Positions 15,457 to 24,843 are shown, counted from the first letter of the stretch. The stretch: DNA of 37,900 bases from Bacteroides sp. UBA7333 (GCA_002471195.1 DKPN01000015.1:1-37900), one strand, 5' to 3'. Numbers and translations: made by a program. The notes: generated by a model from the sequence alone, not told the origin.

Positions 15457-16284
15457 ATGAAATATTTCATTTTACTTCTTTTGTTTTGTATCTCGAGTTC
15501 TACTTTAAACGCGCAAAGTAAATATAAAGATTTGTCTTCGCAGGCAATCGACTATATTGAAAGGGATAGTTTTGAACAAGCTGAAGTTTTATTAAAACAA
15601 GCCATGAATTTAGAACCGGCTAATCCGTATAATGCCTTGTTGTTTACTAATTTAGGATTAATACAAAAAAGGATGGGACGATATGAACAGGCTATCGAAT
15701 CATATACATTGGCTATTAATATGGCTCCCGAGGTGATTCCTGTCATACTTGATCGGGCTGCCTTATATGCTGAACTCGGAATGAATGATCGGGCATTTTA
15801 TGATTATACTAAAGTGTTAGATTTAGATGTAAACAATAAGGAAGCACTTTTGATGCGGGCCTACATTTATATGCTAAGACGAGATTATAAATTAGCAAAT
15901 ACTGATTTTCGTAATCTTTTAAAACTCGACTCTAATCATTATAATGCACGTTTGGGATTAATCACTCTCAAACAGAAAGAAAAGAATTTTAAAGAAGCAC
16001 TTGAAGATGTGAATAAAATGCTTTTGGATTATTCTCAAGATGCTGTTTTGTATGTGGCACGTGCCGATATAGAACGTGAAATGGAATATCCTGATTTGGC
16101 CATTACCGATTTGGATGAGGCCATTCGCATTTCACCCGACTTGGTTGATGCTTATTTACTGCGTGGTGATATATATTTATTGCAAGGTAAAAAAAGTCAG
16201 GCAAAATCAGACTTCGAAAAAGCAGTTCGCTTAGGTGTACCGTATGCACAATTGAGTGAGCGTATCAATCAGTGTAAAAAATAA
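15457..16284 (+). CDS. Secreted tetratricopeptide repeat protein
   Basis: A 275-residue protein with a signal peptide (MKYFILLLLFCISSSTLNAQ) of the Bacteroidota type ending in NAQ, followed by about six TPR units spanning almost the whole mature chain, for example NALLFTNLGLIQKRMGRYEQ and VDAYLLRGDIYLLQGKKSQA. TPR scaffolds mediate protein contacts; no partner or enzymatic domain is visible. In-frame starts at 15433 (GTG) and 15451 (ATG) exist, but 15457 gives the cleanest signal peptide. Its TAA abuts the stop codon of recQ on the opposite strand. Confidence 0.8.
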   Translation: MKYFILLLLFCISSSTLNAQSKYKDLSSQAIDYIERDSFEQAEVLLKQAMNLEPANPYNALLFTNLGLIQKRMGRYEQAIESYTLAINMAPEVIPVILDRAALYAELGMNDRAFYDYTKVLDLDVNNKEALLMRAYIYMLRRDYKLANTDFRNLLKLDSNHYNARLGLITLKQKEKNFKEALEDVNKMLLDYSQDAVLYVARADIEREMEYPDLAITDLDEAIRISPDLVDAYLLRGDIYLLQGKKSQAKSDFEKAVRLGVPYAQLSERINQCKK

Positions 16285-18093
16285 TTATTTCTTATATTGC
16301 TTGATTAAATTTACGAAATCTTTCCCGTATTTATTTTTTTTGTATTCACCTATTCCACTTATATTACCAAAATCTTCTATCGTAGTAGGTTGAGACATGG
16401 ATAAGAGGTGTAAAACTTTGTCAGTAAGTACGATGTAAGCAGGTAAAGCTTCTTGATCGGCCAAGTTTTTTCGTAAACCTCGTAATGCTTCAAATAAATC
16501 ATTGTTTTCATTATTTTGTATTGCCAATGATAGTTCTTTCTCTTGAACTTGCTTTTTGCTTTGCCTTTTCTTTTTAATAGGTTCTGTTCGATCTATAGTA
16601 ACTAGTATTGCTTTATTTCGCCCATAAAGGATATTGGCTCCGCTTTCGGTTATTTTGAGGTGGTTTTTTTCGTTATAGGCAATTTCAAAATATCCCAATT
16701 GCAGCATCTGTAATAGGTAGTCCTGCCAGTCACGGGCAGGAATGTCTTTTCCTGCACCAAAAGTCTTAAGTTGGTCGTAGCCTTGATCTACCAAATCTGC
16801 ATTAAATGATCCTCTTAATATGTCAATCAAAGTTCTTACACCAATTTGCTGGTTGGTGCGTGCAATTCCACTTAATGCTTTTTGTACAATGATAGTACCG
16901 TCAAAACGATGCGGAGGATTTTTACATACATCGCAGTTGCCACAATCTGTTTCAGTTGTCTCTCCGAAATAGCTTAAAAGAATTCTCCGACGACAGATAT
17001 CCGCTTCAGCATATTGCTGCATTCTTTGCAGCTTTTCGGTATTTGTCGATTGCTGTGCACTCTCAGACGCAAATTTGGTTAATAGTATTAAATCAGCGAG
17101 CGAATAAAATAATAAAGTATCTGCTTCTGAACCATCGCGACCGGCTCTACCAATTTCTTGATAAAAACTTTCTATGCTTTTAGGCAGATTATAGTGTATA
17201 ACCCAGCGTACATTCGATTTATCGATACCCATACCAAAGGCTATTGTGGCACAAACAACTTGTATCTTGTCATTAATAAAATCACTTTGCGTTTTATTGC
17301 GTTCTGAGATTGTTAATCCCGCATGATATACGCCACATTTTATTCCATTTTTTTCTAACATTTGTGCAGTCGATTCTGTTTTGTTACGACTCATACAATA
17401 TATTATACCACATTGGTTGTGATGATTTTCTATGAAATCTAAAATGGTTTTGTGTTTTTCTTTTTGTTGATATCCTCTTTTTACATCAAGGCTTAAATTA
17501 GGACGATCGAATGATGATATGAATATTTGAGGATGATGAAGATGTAGTTGGTTAATAATATCCTGTCGAGTTATTTTATCGGCAGTGGCGGTAAGGGCAA
17601 CTATAGGTATATTCGGAAATTTTTGATGTAATATTCCCATTTGTATGTATTCAGGTCTGAAATCATGTCCCCATTGTGATATACAGTGTGCTTCATCAAT
17701 AGCAAAAAGCGATATTTGAATATCACTTAATAGGTATTCAATTTCGGCCAATAATTTTTCAGGAGATATATAGAGTAGTTTTAATTTACCTGATATCGCT
17801 TGCCTTCTAACTTCCGCATTTTCAGACTCATTATTACTGCTATTGAGTGCAGCAGCAGCTATTCCATTTGCTTTGAGGGCTTCAACCTGATCTTTCATGA
17901 GAGAAATAAGTGGCGAAACAATAATAGCAATCCCTTCATTTATTAATGCGGGAATTTGGTAGCAAATAGATTTCCCACCACCGGTAGGCATCAAAACAAG
18001 GGTGTCTTTTTTATTTAATATTGTTTCAATGATTTCTTTTTGTAGTGGACGGAATTCTTCGTATCCGAAGTGGTTTTTTAATATATTAAGCAT
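16285..18093 (-). CDS. recQ: ATP-dependent DNA helicase RecQ
   Basis: 3'-5' superfamily 2 DNA helicase for recombination and repair, 602 residues, similar to the about 610 of E. coli RecQ. Seen in order: Walker A MPTGGGKS at 35-42, DEAH box at 133-136, the aromatic-rich loop CISQWGHDFRPEY, motif VI QEIGRAGRDG around 312-321, zinc ligands Cys367, Cys384, Cys387 and Cys390, the RQC winged-helix region (about 400-500), and a C-terminal HRDC domain (about 525-600). Start at ATG 18093 fits the family N-terminus LKNHFGYEEFRPLQ. Monocistronic as far as visible. Confidence 0.95.
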   Translation of the reverse strand: MLNILKNHFGYEEFRPLQKEIIETILNKKDTLVLMPTGGGKSICYQIPALINEGIAIIVSPLISLMKDQVEALKANGIAAAALNSSNNESENAEVRRQAISGKLKLLYISPEKLLAEIEYLLSDIQISLFAIDEAHCISQWGHDFRPEYIQMGILHQKFPNIPIVALTATADKITRQDIINQLHLHHPQIFISSFDRPNLSLDVKRGYQQKEKHKTILDFIENHHNQCGIIYCMSRNKTESTAQMLEKNGIKCGVYHAGLTISERNKTQSDFINDKIQVVCATIAFGMGIDKSNVRWVIHYNLPKSIESFYQEIGRAGRDGSEADTLLFYSLADLILLTKFASESAQQSTNTEKLQRMQQYAEADICRRRILLSYFGETTETDCGNCDVCKNPPHRFDGTIIVQKALSGIARTNQQIGVRTLIDILRGSFNADLVDQGYDQLKTFGAGKDIPARDWQDYLLQMLQLGYFEIAYNEKNHLKITESGANILYGRNKAILVTIDRTEPIKKKRQSKKQVQEKELSLAIQNNENNDLFEALRGLRKNLADQEALPAYIVLTDKVLHLLSMSQPTTIEDFGNISGIGEYKKNKYGKDFVNLIKQYKK

Positions 18094-18114
18094 GTTGATT
18101 TAATCCTATATATG

Positions 18115-18122
18115 CAAAGATA
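18115..18122 (-). promoter_or_regulatory. Possible -7 element for recQ
   Basis: Minus-strand TATCTTTG reads from 18122 to 18115, 22 bases before the recQ ATG. No TTTG at the -33 distance. Confidence 0.35.
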
Positions 18123-18665
18123 GTGTTTTTATTTTTATTTATTATTAGAATGTTTTACCTCATCTTTTTCTTTGAAGAGTAACAATAATGATTTTGTATT
18201 TATATGGGTTGATGGTGTATTAATATGGTTTTTATGATAAAAAAGAATTACAAAAGATCCATTTTTCTTAAATATTTCTGAAAATATAATCACTATTTGA
18301 GATTATCAATTTCAACTATGAATATTAATAAATGATTTGATAATTATATTCAAATCAAGTGATGTTGTATAATAGTGTAATTCAATATTTAATCTAAAAA
18401 ATATTTTCATTTATTAATTATTTATCAATTTACTAATGATCTGTATATTAGTAATTAATTAGTAAATATTTATTGTCTGTTTAAGAAGAAAAATAATTTA
18501 CTTGATATCATCTTTTTTTTAAACAATATCATTTTATAATGTAAAGTTTATGATAAAAAATATAAATAAAAAATTTGCGTATTACAAAATAAAATTAGAA
18601 ATTTGTAAAACCTATTGTTGTATTATAGAATGAATGCAATAACATATCCTAACCAGTATAATTAA
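18123..18665. other. AT-rich intergenic region, 540 bases, with a 10-bp inverted repeat
   Basis: No ORF of more than about 20 codons with coding character, no RNA gene and no strong terminator. The only structure is ATTTACTAAT at 18428-18437 and its exact inverted copy ATTAGTAAAT at 18458-18467, with a related half-site ATTAGTAATT at 18447-18456 between them. These could be operator half-sites, or chance in very AT-rich DNA. Confidence 0.5.
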
Positions 18666-19127
18666 ATGAGTGATTTAGAAAAAAAAACAGATGAAGTGAA
18701 GCCTAAGGCTCGTTCTAAAATAGTGAGTGCAACTCCTAAGAGAAAAGCGGCCTATAGAACTTTAATAAGACCTGCTTTAGCAGATGAATTATTTGAACAA
18801 ATTTTGAATATAGTTGTGATTCAAAAAAGGTATAGAGATCACGATTGTTGTGCAAAAGACTTGGCAAAGGAGTTAAAAACAAACACACGTTATTTCTCAG
18901 CCGTTGTTAATTCGCGTTTTGGTCATAATTTTTCATGTTTATTGAATGAGTATCGTATAAAAGATGCAATGCATTTGTTAACTGATAAACGGTATACTGA
19001 CAAAAACATTGAAGATATTAGTACTATGGTTGGCTTTTCTAATCGTCAATCATTTTATGCTGCATTTCTTAAGTATGTAGGACAAACTCCTCATAAGTAT
19101 CGCAAAGAATATGCAGGTAATCAGTGA
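18666..19127 (+). CDS. HTH-only AraC-type transcriptional regulator
   Basis: A 153-residue protein with a basic, disordered N-terminus (residues 1-35) and an AraC-type DNA-binding domain: first HTH around CAKDLAKELKTNTRYFSAVV (about 61-80), second around IEDISTMVGFSNRQSFYAAF (about 116-135), and the family ending GQTPHKYRKEY. No effector-binding or receiver domain is present, so its control must come from expression level or a partner. It stands alone after a 540-base AT-rich region and has its own terminator. Confidence 0.8.
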   Translation: MSDLEKKTDEVKPKARSKIVSATPKRKAAYRTLIRPALADELFEQILNIVVIQKRYRDHDCCAKDLAKELKTNTRYFSAVVNSRFGHNFSCLLNEYRIKDAMHLLTDKRYTDKNIEDISTMVGFSNRQSFYAAFLKYVGQTPHKYRKEYAGNQ

Positions 19128-19164
19128 GGAAATAAATAAATTTAAATAATTAATAGATATAAAA

Positions 19165-19206
19165 GGGAATTATTCTGACTCTATAGTCAAGAATATTTCC
19201 TTTTTA
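19165..19206 (+). terminator. Terminator of the AraC-type gene
   Basis: GGAATTATTCTGACT (19166-19180) pairs with AGTCAAGAATATTTCC (19185-19200) with one bulge and one mismatch, followed by TTTTTATATT. Confidence 0.65.
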
Positions 19207-19230
19207 TATTTATAATAATCTTAAAAAACA

Positions 19231-21279
19231 ATGAGAAAAAGGAACTTATTATTAATATTCGTTGTATTATCATTTGTATTGGCAGGTTGCAATAAAAAGA
19301 ATAATACAGACGATCAAAACTTTAATTATGCAGTGGAAAAATTTGCAGATTTACAAATATTGAGATATAAGGTTCCAGGCTTTGAAAATTTAGATTTAAA
19401 GCAAAAGGAACTTGTATATTATTTATCTCAAGCAGCATTAGAAGGTAGAGATATATTATTCGATCAAAATGGCAAATATAATTTACGAATTCGTAGAATG
19501 TTAGAAGCTATTTATGAGAATTACCAAGGCGATAGAAATTCTGATGAATTTAAGCAACTTGAGCTATATCTTAAAAGAATATGGTTTGCCAATGGTATTC
19601 ATCATCATTATGGTTGTGAGAAATTTATACCGGGATTTTCACCTGAATATTTAAAAACATTGATTTTAAATATAGATACTATTAACTTGCCTTTGAAAAA
19701 AGGTGAAAGTGTTAGTGAATTGTGTTCAGAGGTCTTTCCTGTCATCTTTGATCCTAATGTAATGCCTAAGCGTGTAAATCAAGTAGATGGTGCTGATTTA
19801 GTATTAACATCTGCATGCAACTACTACGATGGTATAACACAAGATGAAGCTGAAGCCTTTTATGCACAACTGAAAGATCCTAACGATAAAACTCCTGTAT
19901 CGCATGGATTGAATAGTCGTTTAGTAAAAGAAAATGGAATTATTAAAGAAAAGGTCTGGAAAGTTGGAGGCTTATATTCACCAGCCATTGAAAAGATTGT
20001 ATATTGGTTACGAAAGGCAGAAGGAGTGGCAGAAAATGAAAAACAGAAAGAAGTTATCTCTAACTTGATTGCATATTATGAAAGTGGAGATCTTTCAAAA
20101 TTCGATGAGTATGTTATCTCATGGGTGAATGATACCGATTCTCATATTGATTTTGTCAATGGATTTACAGAAAGCTATGGTGATCCATTAGGAATGAAAG
20201 CTAGTTGGGAATCTTTGGTGAATTTCAAAGATTTGGAAGCTACAAAACGTACTCAAACGATTAGTGATAATGCGCAATGGTTTGAAGATAATTCTCCCAT
20301 TGATGATAAATTTAAAAAGAGCGAAGTCAAAGGTGTAACAGCGAAAGTAATTACAGCTGCTATTTTAGCCGGCGATTTATATCCGGCAACTGCAATTGGT
20401 ATCAATCTTCCCAATGCTAACTGGATACGTGCCGAACATGGATCTAAATCGGTAACAATTGGAAACATAACGGATGCTTATAATAAGGCTTCGCATGGGA
20501 ATGGTTTTGGCGATGAGTTCATTTACAGCGAAGAGGAAAAGGCATTAATTGATCAATATGGCGATTTAACAGGTGATTTGCATACTGATTTACACGAATG
20601 TCTTGGACATGGTTCTGGAAAATTGTTGGATGGGGTTGATCCTGACGCCTTAAAAGCTTATGGTGCCACTATTGAAGAGGCTCGTGCCGACTTATTTGGT
20701 TTGTATTACATGGCCGATCCTAAGTTAGTAGAGCTTGGTTTATTGCCTAGTCAAGATGCTTATAAAGCCGAGTATTACAATTTTTTAATGAACGGTTTAA
20801 TGACTCAATTAGTGCGCATTGAACAAGGTAATATTATTGAAGAGTCGCACATGCGTAATCGTCAGTTAATAGCCCGTTGGGTATTAGAAAAAGGGGCTGA
20901 TGATAAGATTGTAGAATTAAAACAAAAAGATGGTAAAACTTACGTGGTTGTGAACGATTATGTTAAAGTGCGTGAGTTATTCGGGCAATTATTATCAGAA
21001 ATACAGGCAATTAAGTCGACAGGTGACCATGCGGCTGCTAGAGAAATTGTGGAAAACTATGCTGTTAAAGTCGATCCTCAATTGCATGAAGAAATCTTAG
21101 AGCGTTACAAAAAGCTGAACTTAGCTCCATATAAAGGTTTTGTAAATCCTATTTATGAAGCAATTGTAGATGATAACGGTGAGATTACTGATGTACTCGT
21201 AACGTATAATGAAGGTTATGCCGAACAAATGTTACGATATAGCAAAGAGTATTCATCATTGCCTTCAATTAATGAATAA
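19231..21279 (+). CDS. Dipeptidyl peptidase III (M49), lipoprotein
   Basis: Zinc exopeptidase that removes dipeptides from peptide N-termini. The 682-residue protein has a lipoprotein signal with lipobox LAGC (Cys about 20), so it is exported, as in the Bacteroides enzyme. The M49 zinc motif HECLGH is at residues 455-460 (the six-residue HExxxH variant unique to the family), and the second motif EEARAD at 482-487 supplies the third zinc ligand. It is followed directly by the AlkD-like gene, whose possible ATG at 21272 overlaps its 3' end. Confidence 0.93.
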   Translation: MRKRNLLLIFVVLSFVLAGCNKKNNTDDQNFNYAVEKFADLQILRYKVPGFENLDLKQKELVYYLSQAALEGRDILFDQNGKYNLRIRRMLEAIYENYQGDRNSDEFKQLELYLKRIWFANGIHHHYGCEKFIPGFSPEYLKTLILNIDTINLPLKKGESVSELCSEVFPVIFDPNVMPKRVNQVDGADLVLTSACNYYDGITQDEAEAFYAQLKDPNDKTPVSHGLNSRLVKENGIIKEKVWKVGGLYSPAIEKIVYWLRKAEGVAENEKQKEVISNLIAYYESGDLSKFDEYVISWVNDTDSHIDFVNGFTESYGDPLGMKASWESLVNFKDLEATKRTQTISDNAQWFEDNSPIDDKFKKSEVKGVTAKVITAAILAGDLYPATAIGINLPNANWIRAEHGSKSVTIGNITDAYNKASHGNGFGDEFIYSEEEKALIDQYGDLTGDLHTDLHECLGHGSGKLLDGVDPDALKAYGATIEEARADLFGLYYMADPKLVELGLLPSQDAYKAEYYNFLMNGLMTQLVRIEQGNIIEESHMRNRQLIARWVLEKGADDKIVELKQKDGKTYVVVNDYVKVRELFGQLLSEIQAIKSTGDHAAAREIVENYAVKVDPQLHEEILERYKKLNLAPYKGFVNPIYEAIVDDNGEITDVLVTYNEGYAEQMLRYSKEYSSLPSINE

Positions 21280-21280
21280 A

Positions 21281-21943
21281 ATGGATTTAAAAGAATTATT
21301 GAAAGATATCAAGACTCAATTTCGTTTATCAATGAATGGAGTCGTTTCGCAAAGTATGCGAGAAAAAGGTTTGAACTATAAATTAAACTTTGGTGTTGAA
21401 TTGCCACGACTAAAACAGATTGCTGCACTTTATGATAAAAATCATGATTTGGCACAAGCGTTATGGAAAGAGGATATTCGCGAATCGAAAATACTTGCTA
21501 GTTTGCTTCAACCTATTAATTCTTTTTGCCCTGATATAGCAGATATTTGGGTTGAGAATATTCCGAATATTGAAATAGCCGAACTTACATGTATGAATTT
21601 ATTTCAATACTTACCTTATGCTCCATCTAAATCGTTTCAATGGATTGCTAGTGATGATGAAATGTTTCAGATATGCGGTTATCTAACTATTGCAAGACTC
21701 TTGACAATAAAGGGGGATATGGATGAGCGGTCATCCAGTGAATTTTTAGATCAAGCTATTGTTGCTATCGAAGATGGCTCTTATCAATTACGCAAATCAG
21801 CTCTACTTGCGATTAGAAAATATATCAATTTTTCTGAAAAAAATGCGTTCCAAGTTTGTCGTCTGGTCGAGCCAATGAAAGATTCGAATAAAGAATCTGA
21901 GCAACTATTATATAATATGGTAAAAGAGGAAGTTGAAAATTGA
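21281..21943 (+). CDS. AlkD-like DNA alkylation repair / HEAT-repeat protein
   Basis: A 220-residue all-helical protein of the DNA alkylation repair (AlkD/AlkC-like) HEAT-repeat group. The segment RLSMNGVVSQSMREKGLNYKLNFGV followed by LPRLKQIA, then ALWKEDIRESKILASLL, is the form common in Bacteroidota. The segment LWKEDIRESKILAS corresponds to the LW..E.RE...LA helix of the fold. AlkD removes bulky or cationic alkylated bases, but many relatives are untested. Start choice: ATG at 21281 just after the preceding TAA, or ATG at 21272 overlapping it by 8 bases; the ATG at 21209 lies far inside the preceding gene and is rejected. Confidence 0.75.
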   Translation: MDLKELLKDIKTQFRLSMNGVVSQSMREKGLNYKLNFGVELPRLKQIAALYDKNHDLAQALWKEDIRESKILASLLQPINSFCPDIADIWVENIPNIEIAELTCMNLFQYLPYAPSKSFQWIASDDEMFQICGYLTIARLLTIKGDMDERSSSEFLDQAIVAIEDGSYQLRKSALLAIRKYINFSEKNAFQVCRLVEPMKDSNKESEQLLYNMVKEEVEN

Positions 21944-21958
21944 TTTTCCGGTTACTTA

Positions 21959-22008
21959 ATATTTAAAAAAGGTGATTTAGTCATGACTAAATCACCTTTT
22001 TTAAATAT
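21959..22008. terminator. 50-base perfect palindrome, bidirectional terminator
   Basis: Every base from 21959 to 21983 is complementary to 22008 back to 21984; the core is GGTGATTTAGTC and its inverse, flanked by six A on the left and six T on the right. As RNA it forms a hairpin with a T tail in either direction. It follows the AlkD-like gene and precedes the fur promoter region. Confidence 0.85.
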
Positions 22009-22084
22009 ATATTCTGATTTTCTTCTTCTGATTACTATTATTAAAATTTCTACGTTATTCAATCTGATAAGCAAAAAAAAGAAT

Positions 22085-22092
22085 TAACTTTG
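22085..22092 (+). promoter_or_regulatory. -7 element of the fur-purA unit
   Basis: TAACTTTG at 22085-22092 matches TAnnTTTG, 24 bases before the ATG at 22117. TCTG at 22063-22066 is an imperfect -33 with an 18-base spacer. Confidence 0.45.
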
Positions 22093-22116
22093 TTGGCGTA
22101 ATTATTCTACTTATTT

Positions 22117-22611
22117 ATGGATAATCAAAATGTGAAGGATACGGTACGGCAAATATTTACAGAATATTTGAATGCGAACGGACATCGTAAGACGCCCGAA
22201 CGTTATGCTATTCTTGATACCATTTATTCAATTGATGGCCATTTTGATATTGACACTCTCTTTTCATTAATGCTTAATCAAGAAAAGTTTCGAGTAAGTC
22301 GCGCCACACTTTACAATACAATTATACTGCTCATTAACGCGCGACTGGTCATAAAACATCAATTTGGAAATTCTTCACAATACGAAAAATCATATAATTG
22401 TAATACACACCATCATCAAATATGTATGCAGTGTGGATCAGTTTCTGAATTTCAAAATAACGATCTTCAATCGGTTATTGCAAACACAAAGCTAAGTCGC
22501 TTTCAATTATCACATTATTCATTATATATATATGGGTTGTGTAGTAAGTGTATGAGAGCTAGAAAACGTAAGAAAGTAACTAATAATAATAATAAGAAAA
22601 ATGAAAGTTGA
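22117..22611 (+). CDS. Fur-family metal-responsive regulator
   Basis: A 164-residue Fur superfamily protein with an N-terminal winged helix (FRVSRATLYNTIILL is the recognition helix region) and a C-terminal dimer domain with the His-rich segment NTHHHQICMQCGSV. The two CxxC pairs, CMQC and CSKC, form the structural zinc site. A basic tail ARKRKK follows. Which metal or signal it senses (Fe, Zn, peroxide) is not decided by the sequence. Its 3' end overlaps purA by 11 bases, so the two are co-transcribed, an arrangement without an obvious functional link. Confidence 0.88.
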   Translation: MDNQNVKDTVRQIFTEYLNANGHRKTPERYAILDTIYSIDGHFDIDTLFSLMLNQEKFRVSRATLYNTIILLINARLVIKHQFGNSSQYEKSYNCNTHHHQICMQCGSVSEFQNNDLQSVIANTKLSRFQLSHYSLYIYGLCSKCMRARKRKKVTNNNNKKNES

Positions 22612-23872
22612 TGTTCTATTAGGATTACAATGGGGTGACGAAGGAAAAGGTAAAGTGGTGGATGTATTAACTCCGCGATATGATGTTGTTGCTCGATTTC
22701 AAGGGGGGCCTAATGCCGGTCATACACTCGAATTTGAAGGACAAAAATACGTACTTCGTTCTATTCCTTCAGGTATTTTTCAAGGCGATAAAGTTAATAT
22801 CATTGGGAATGGTGTCGTTTTGGATCCTTCTTTATTTAAGGCTGAGGCTGAAGCATTAGAAAAATCGGGTCATCCATTGAAAGAAAGATTGCAAATTTCT
22901 AAAAAGGCACACTTGATTTTACCAACTCATCGTATTCTTGATGCCGCTTATGAATCAATGAAAGGTGATGCAAAAGTTGGAACTACCGGTAAAGGTATTG
23001 GACCAACTTACACTGATAAAGTAAGCCGTAATGGTTTAAGAGTCGGCGATATATTGAATGGTTTTGACGAAAAGTATGCAGCTGCTAAATTGCGTCATGA
23101 ACAGATTTTAAAAAGTTTGGCTTTTGACTACGATTTAACCGAAATAGAAAAAGAGTGGTTCGCTGGTATTGAATATCTAAAAAGTTTTCAATTGATTGAT
23201 AGTGAACTAACTGTAAATAACTTACTTTATCAAGATAGAACTATTCTTTGTGAAGGCGCACAAGGTACAATGTTGGATATAGATTTTGGCTCATATCCTT
23301 TTGTTACTTCTTCGAATACGGTATGTGCGGGTGCTTGTACCGGTTTGGGTATTGCTCCTAATAGAATAGGTGATGTTTTTGGTATTTTTAAAGCTTATTG
23401 TACACGTGTTGGTTCGGGGCCATTCCCAACAGAATTATTCGATGAAGTAGGTGATGAAATTTGTACCGTTGGTCATGAATTTGGCTCTGTAACTGGTCGT
23501 AAGCGTCGTTGTGGTTGGATTGATTTAGTAGCATTGAAATACTCAATCATGATAAATGGTGTAACTAAACTGATTATGATGAAAAGTGATGTTTTAGATA
23601 CATTTGAAACTATTAAAGCATGTGTAGCATATAAGATTGATGGTGAAGAAATTGATTATTTCCCATTTGAACTTGATGCAAATGTGGAACCCATATATGT
23701 TGAACTTCCAGGTTGGCAAACTGATATGACTAAAATGAAAAATGAGGATGAATTCCCAGAAGAGTTTAATGCTTATCTTACATTCTTAGAAGAACAATTA
23801 GGTGTGCAAATTAAAATAGTTTCTGTTGGACCTGATAGAGAACAGACTATAGAACGATATACTGAAGAGTAA
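22601..23872 (+). CDS. purA: Adenylosuccinate synthetase
   Basis: GTP-dependent ligation of IMP and aspartate to adenylosuccinate, first step from IMP to AMP. 423 residues, the normal size. Motifs: GLQWGDEGKGK near residues 8-18 with catalytic Asp, GGPNAGHT, GTTGKGIGPTY, EGAQGTMLDIDFGSYPFVTS, and the GTP-recognition end near SVGPDREQTI. It overlaps the upstream fur-like gene by 11 bases and ends with a terminator. Confidence 0.96.
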   Translation: MKVDVLLGLQWGDEGKGKVVDVLTPRYDVVARFQGGPNAGHTLEFEGQKYVLRSIPSGIFQGDKVNIIGNGVVLDPSLFKAEAEALEKSGHPLKERLQISKKAHLILPTHRILDAAYESMKGDAKVGTTGKGIGPTYTDKVSRNGLRVGDILNGFDEKYAAAKLRHEQILKSLAFDYDLTEIEKEWFAGIEYLKSFQLIDSELTVNNLLYQDRTILCEGAQGTMLDIDFGSYPFVTSSNTVCAGACTGLGIAPNRIGDVFGIFKAYCTRVGSGPFPTELFDEVGDEICTVGHEFGSVTGRKRRCGWIDLVALKYSIMINGVTKLIMMKSDVLDTFETIKACVAYKIDGEEIDYFPFELDANVEPIYVELPGWQTDMTKMKNEDEFPEEFNAYLTFLEEQLGVQIKIVSVGPDREQTIERYTEE

Positions 23873-23897
23873 TTCTTTTTGATATAGAAATAAAAGT

Positions 23898-23945
23898 AGA
23901 GGGTGTTTTGAAAAATTTAATTCTTTCAAAGCACTCTCTTTTTTA
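23898..23945 (+). terminator. Terminator after purA
   Basis: A 16-bp stem with G-U pairs, AGAGGGTGTTTTGAAA (23898-23913) with TTTCAAAGCACTCTCT (23924-23939), loop of 10, then a T run. Confidence 0.8.
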
Positions 23946-24026
23946 TTATATGTGTTCTATTAAAATTGATGAATGTGCCATGTGGAGTTAATTATTACCT
24001 AAAACTTACTAAATGACTCATAAGAA

Positions 24027-24058
24027 GTTGTAGTTTAATAAGTTTAGTTTTATTTTTG
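24027..24058 (+). promoter_or_regulatory. Promoter of the zinc metallopeptidase gene
   Basis: GTTG at 24027-24030 (3 of 4 to TTTG), 20-base spacer, TATTTTTG at 24051-24058. The ATG is at 24103. Confidence 0.55.
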
Positions 24059-24102
24059 GCATGGTGTTTGTCAATCGTATAATATAATTAAATACAAAAA
24101 AT

Positions 24103-24798
24103 ATGACAGTTAGTGGTATCGGAATTCAGTGGCTTATTTTAATAGGAGTTGCTTTATTAAGTTTCATCGTACAGATGAATTTACAGAATAAATTCAAGAA
24201 ATATTCAAAAATACCAACGGGTAATGGTATGACCGGACGCGATGTAGCTCAAAAAATGCTTTATGATAACGGCATTTATGATGTTCAAGTGACACATACC
24301 CCCGGACAGTTGACAGATCATTATAATCCTGCAACCAAAACAGTTAATCTGAGTGAAGGCGTATACGAAAGTAATAGTATCATGGCTGCCGCAGTAGCTG
24401 CTCACGAATGTGGACATGCCATTCAACATGCGCAAGCTTATGCTCCGCTAACCTTAAGGAGTAAAATGGTTCCTGCTGTTTCGTTTGCATCAAAATATGT
24501 ATCTTTCATTTTGATTGGTGGAATTTTATTATTAAACACTTTTCCTCAATTATTAATTGCTGGTATTGTACTGTTTGCTATTACTACATTATTTAGCTTT
24601 GTTACCCTGCCTGTCGAAATCGATGCCAGCAAAAGAGCTTTAGTCTGGCTTAGTTCTGCAGGTATCACTAATGTTCGTAATCAGAGTCAAGCCGAAGATG
24701 CTTTACGCTCGGCTGCATATACTTATGTTGTTGCTGCTTTAAGTTCGTTGGCTACTCTAATATATTACATTATGATTTTAATGGGTAGAAGAGAGTAA
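24103..24798 (+). CDS. YugP-type neutral zinc metallopeptidase, membrane-bound
   Basis: A 231-residue membrane protein of the putative neutral zinc metallopeptidase family (Zn_peptidase_2, B. subtilis YugP-like). An N-terminal membrane helix (about 9-25) is followed by a soluble segment with the zinc motif HECGHAIQH (HExxH at 101-105), then two hydrophobic segments (about 126-180) and a C-terminal one (about 205-227). Upstream motifs TGRDVAQKMLYDNGI and LTDHYNPATKTVNLSEGVY are family signatures. Substrates are not known. Flanked by its own promoter and terminator. Confidence 0.9.
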   Translation: MTVSGIGIQWLILIGVALLSFIVQMNLQNKFKKYSKIPTGNGMTGRDVAQKMLYDNGIYDVQVTHTPGQLTDHYNPATKTVNLSEGVYESNSIMAAAVAAHECGHAIQHAQAYAPLTLRSKMVPAVSFASKYVSFILIGGILLLNTFPQLLIAGIVLFAITTLFSFVTLPVEIDASKRALVWLSSAGITNVRNQSQAEDALRSAAYTYVVAALSSLATLIYYIMILMGRRE

Positions 24799-24843
24799 TT
24801 TAAACTTACAACAATGGTTGATAATATAATTGAAGATATAGTG

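Noticed and set aside
18123..18665. Possible small RNA or tRNA in the gap upstream of the AraC-type gene
   Set aside because: No cloverleaf, no T-run terminator and no promoter pair with a sensible spacing.
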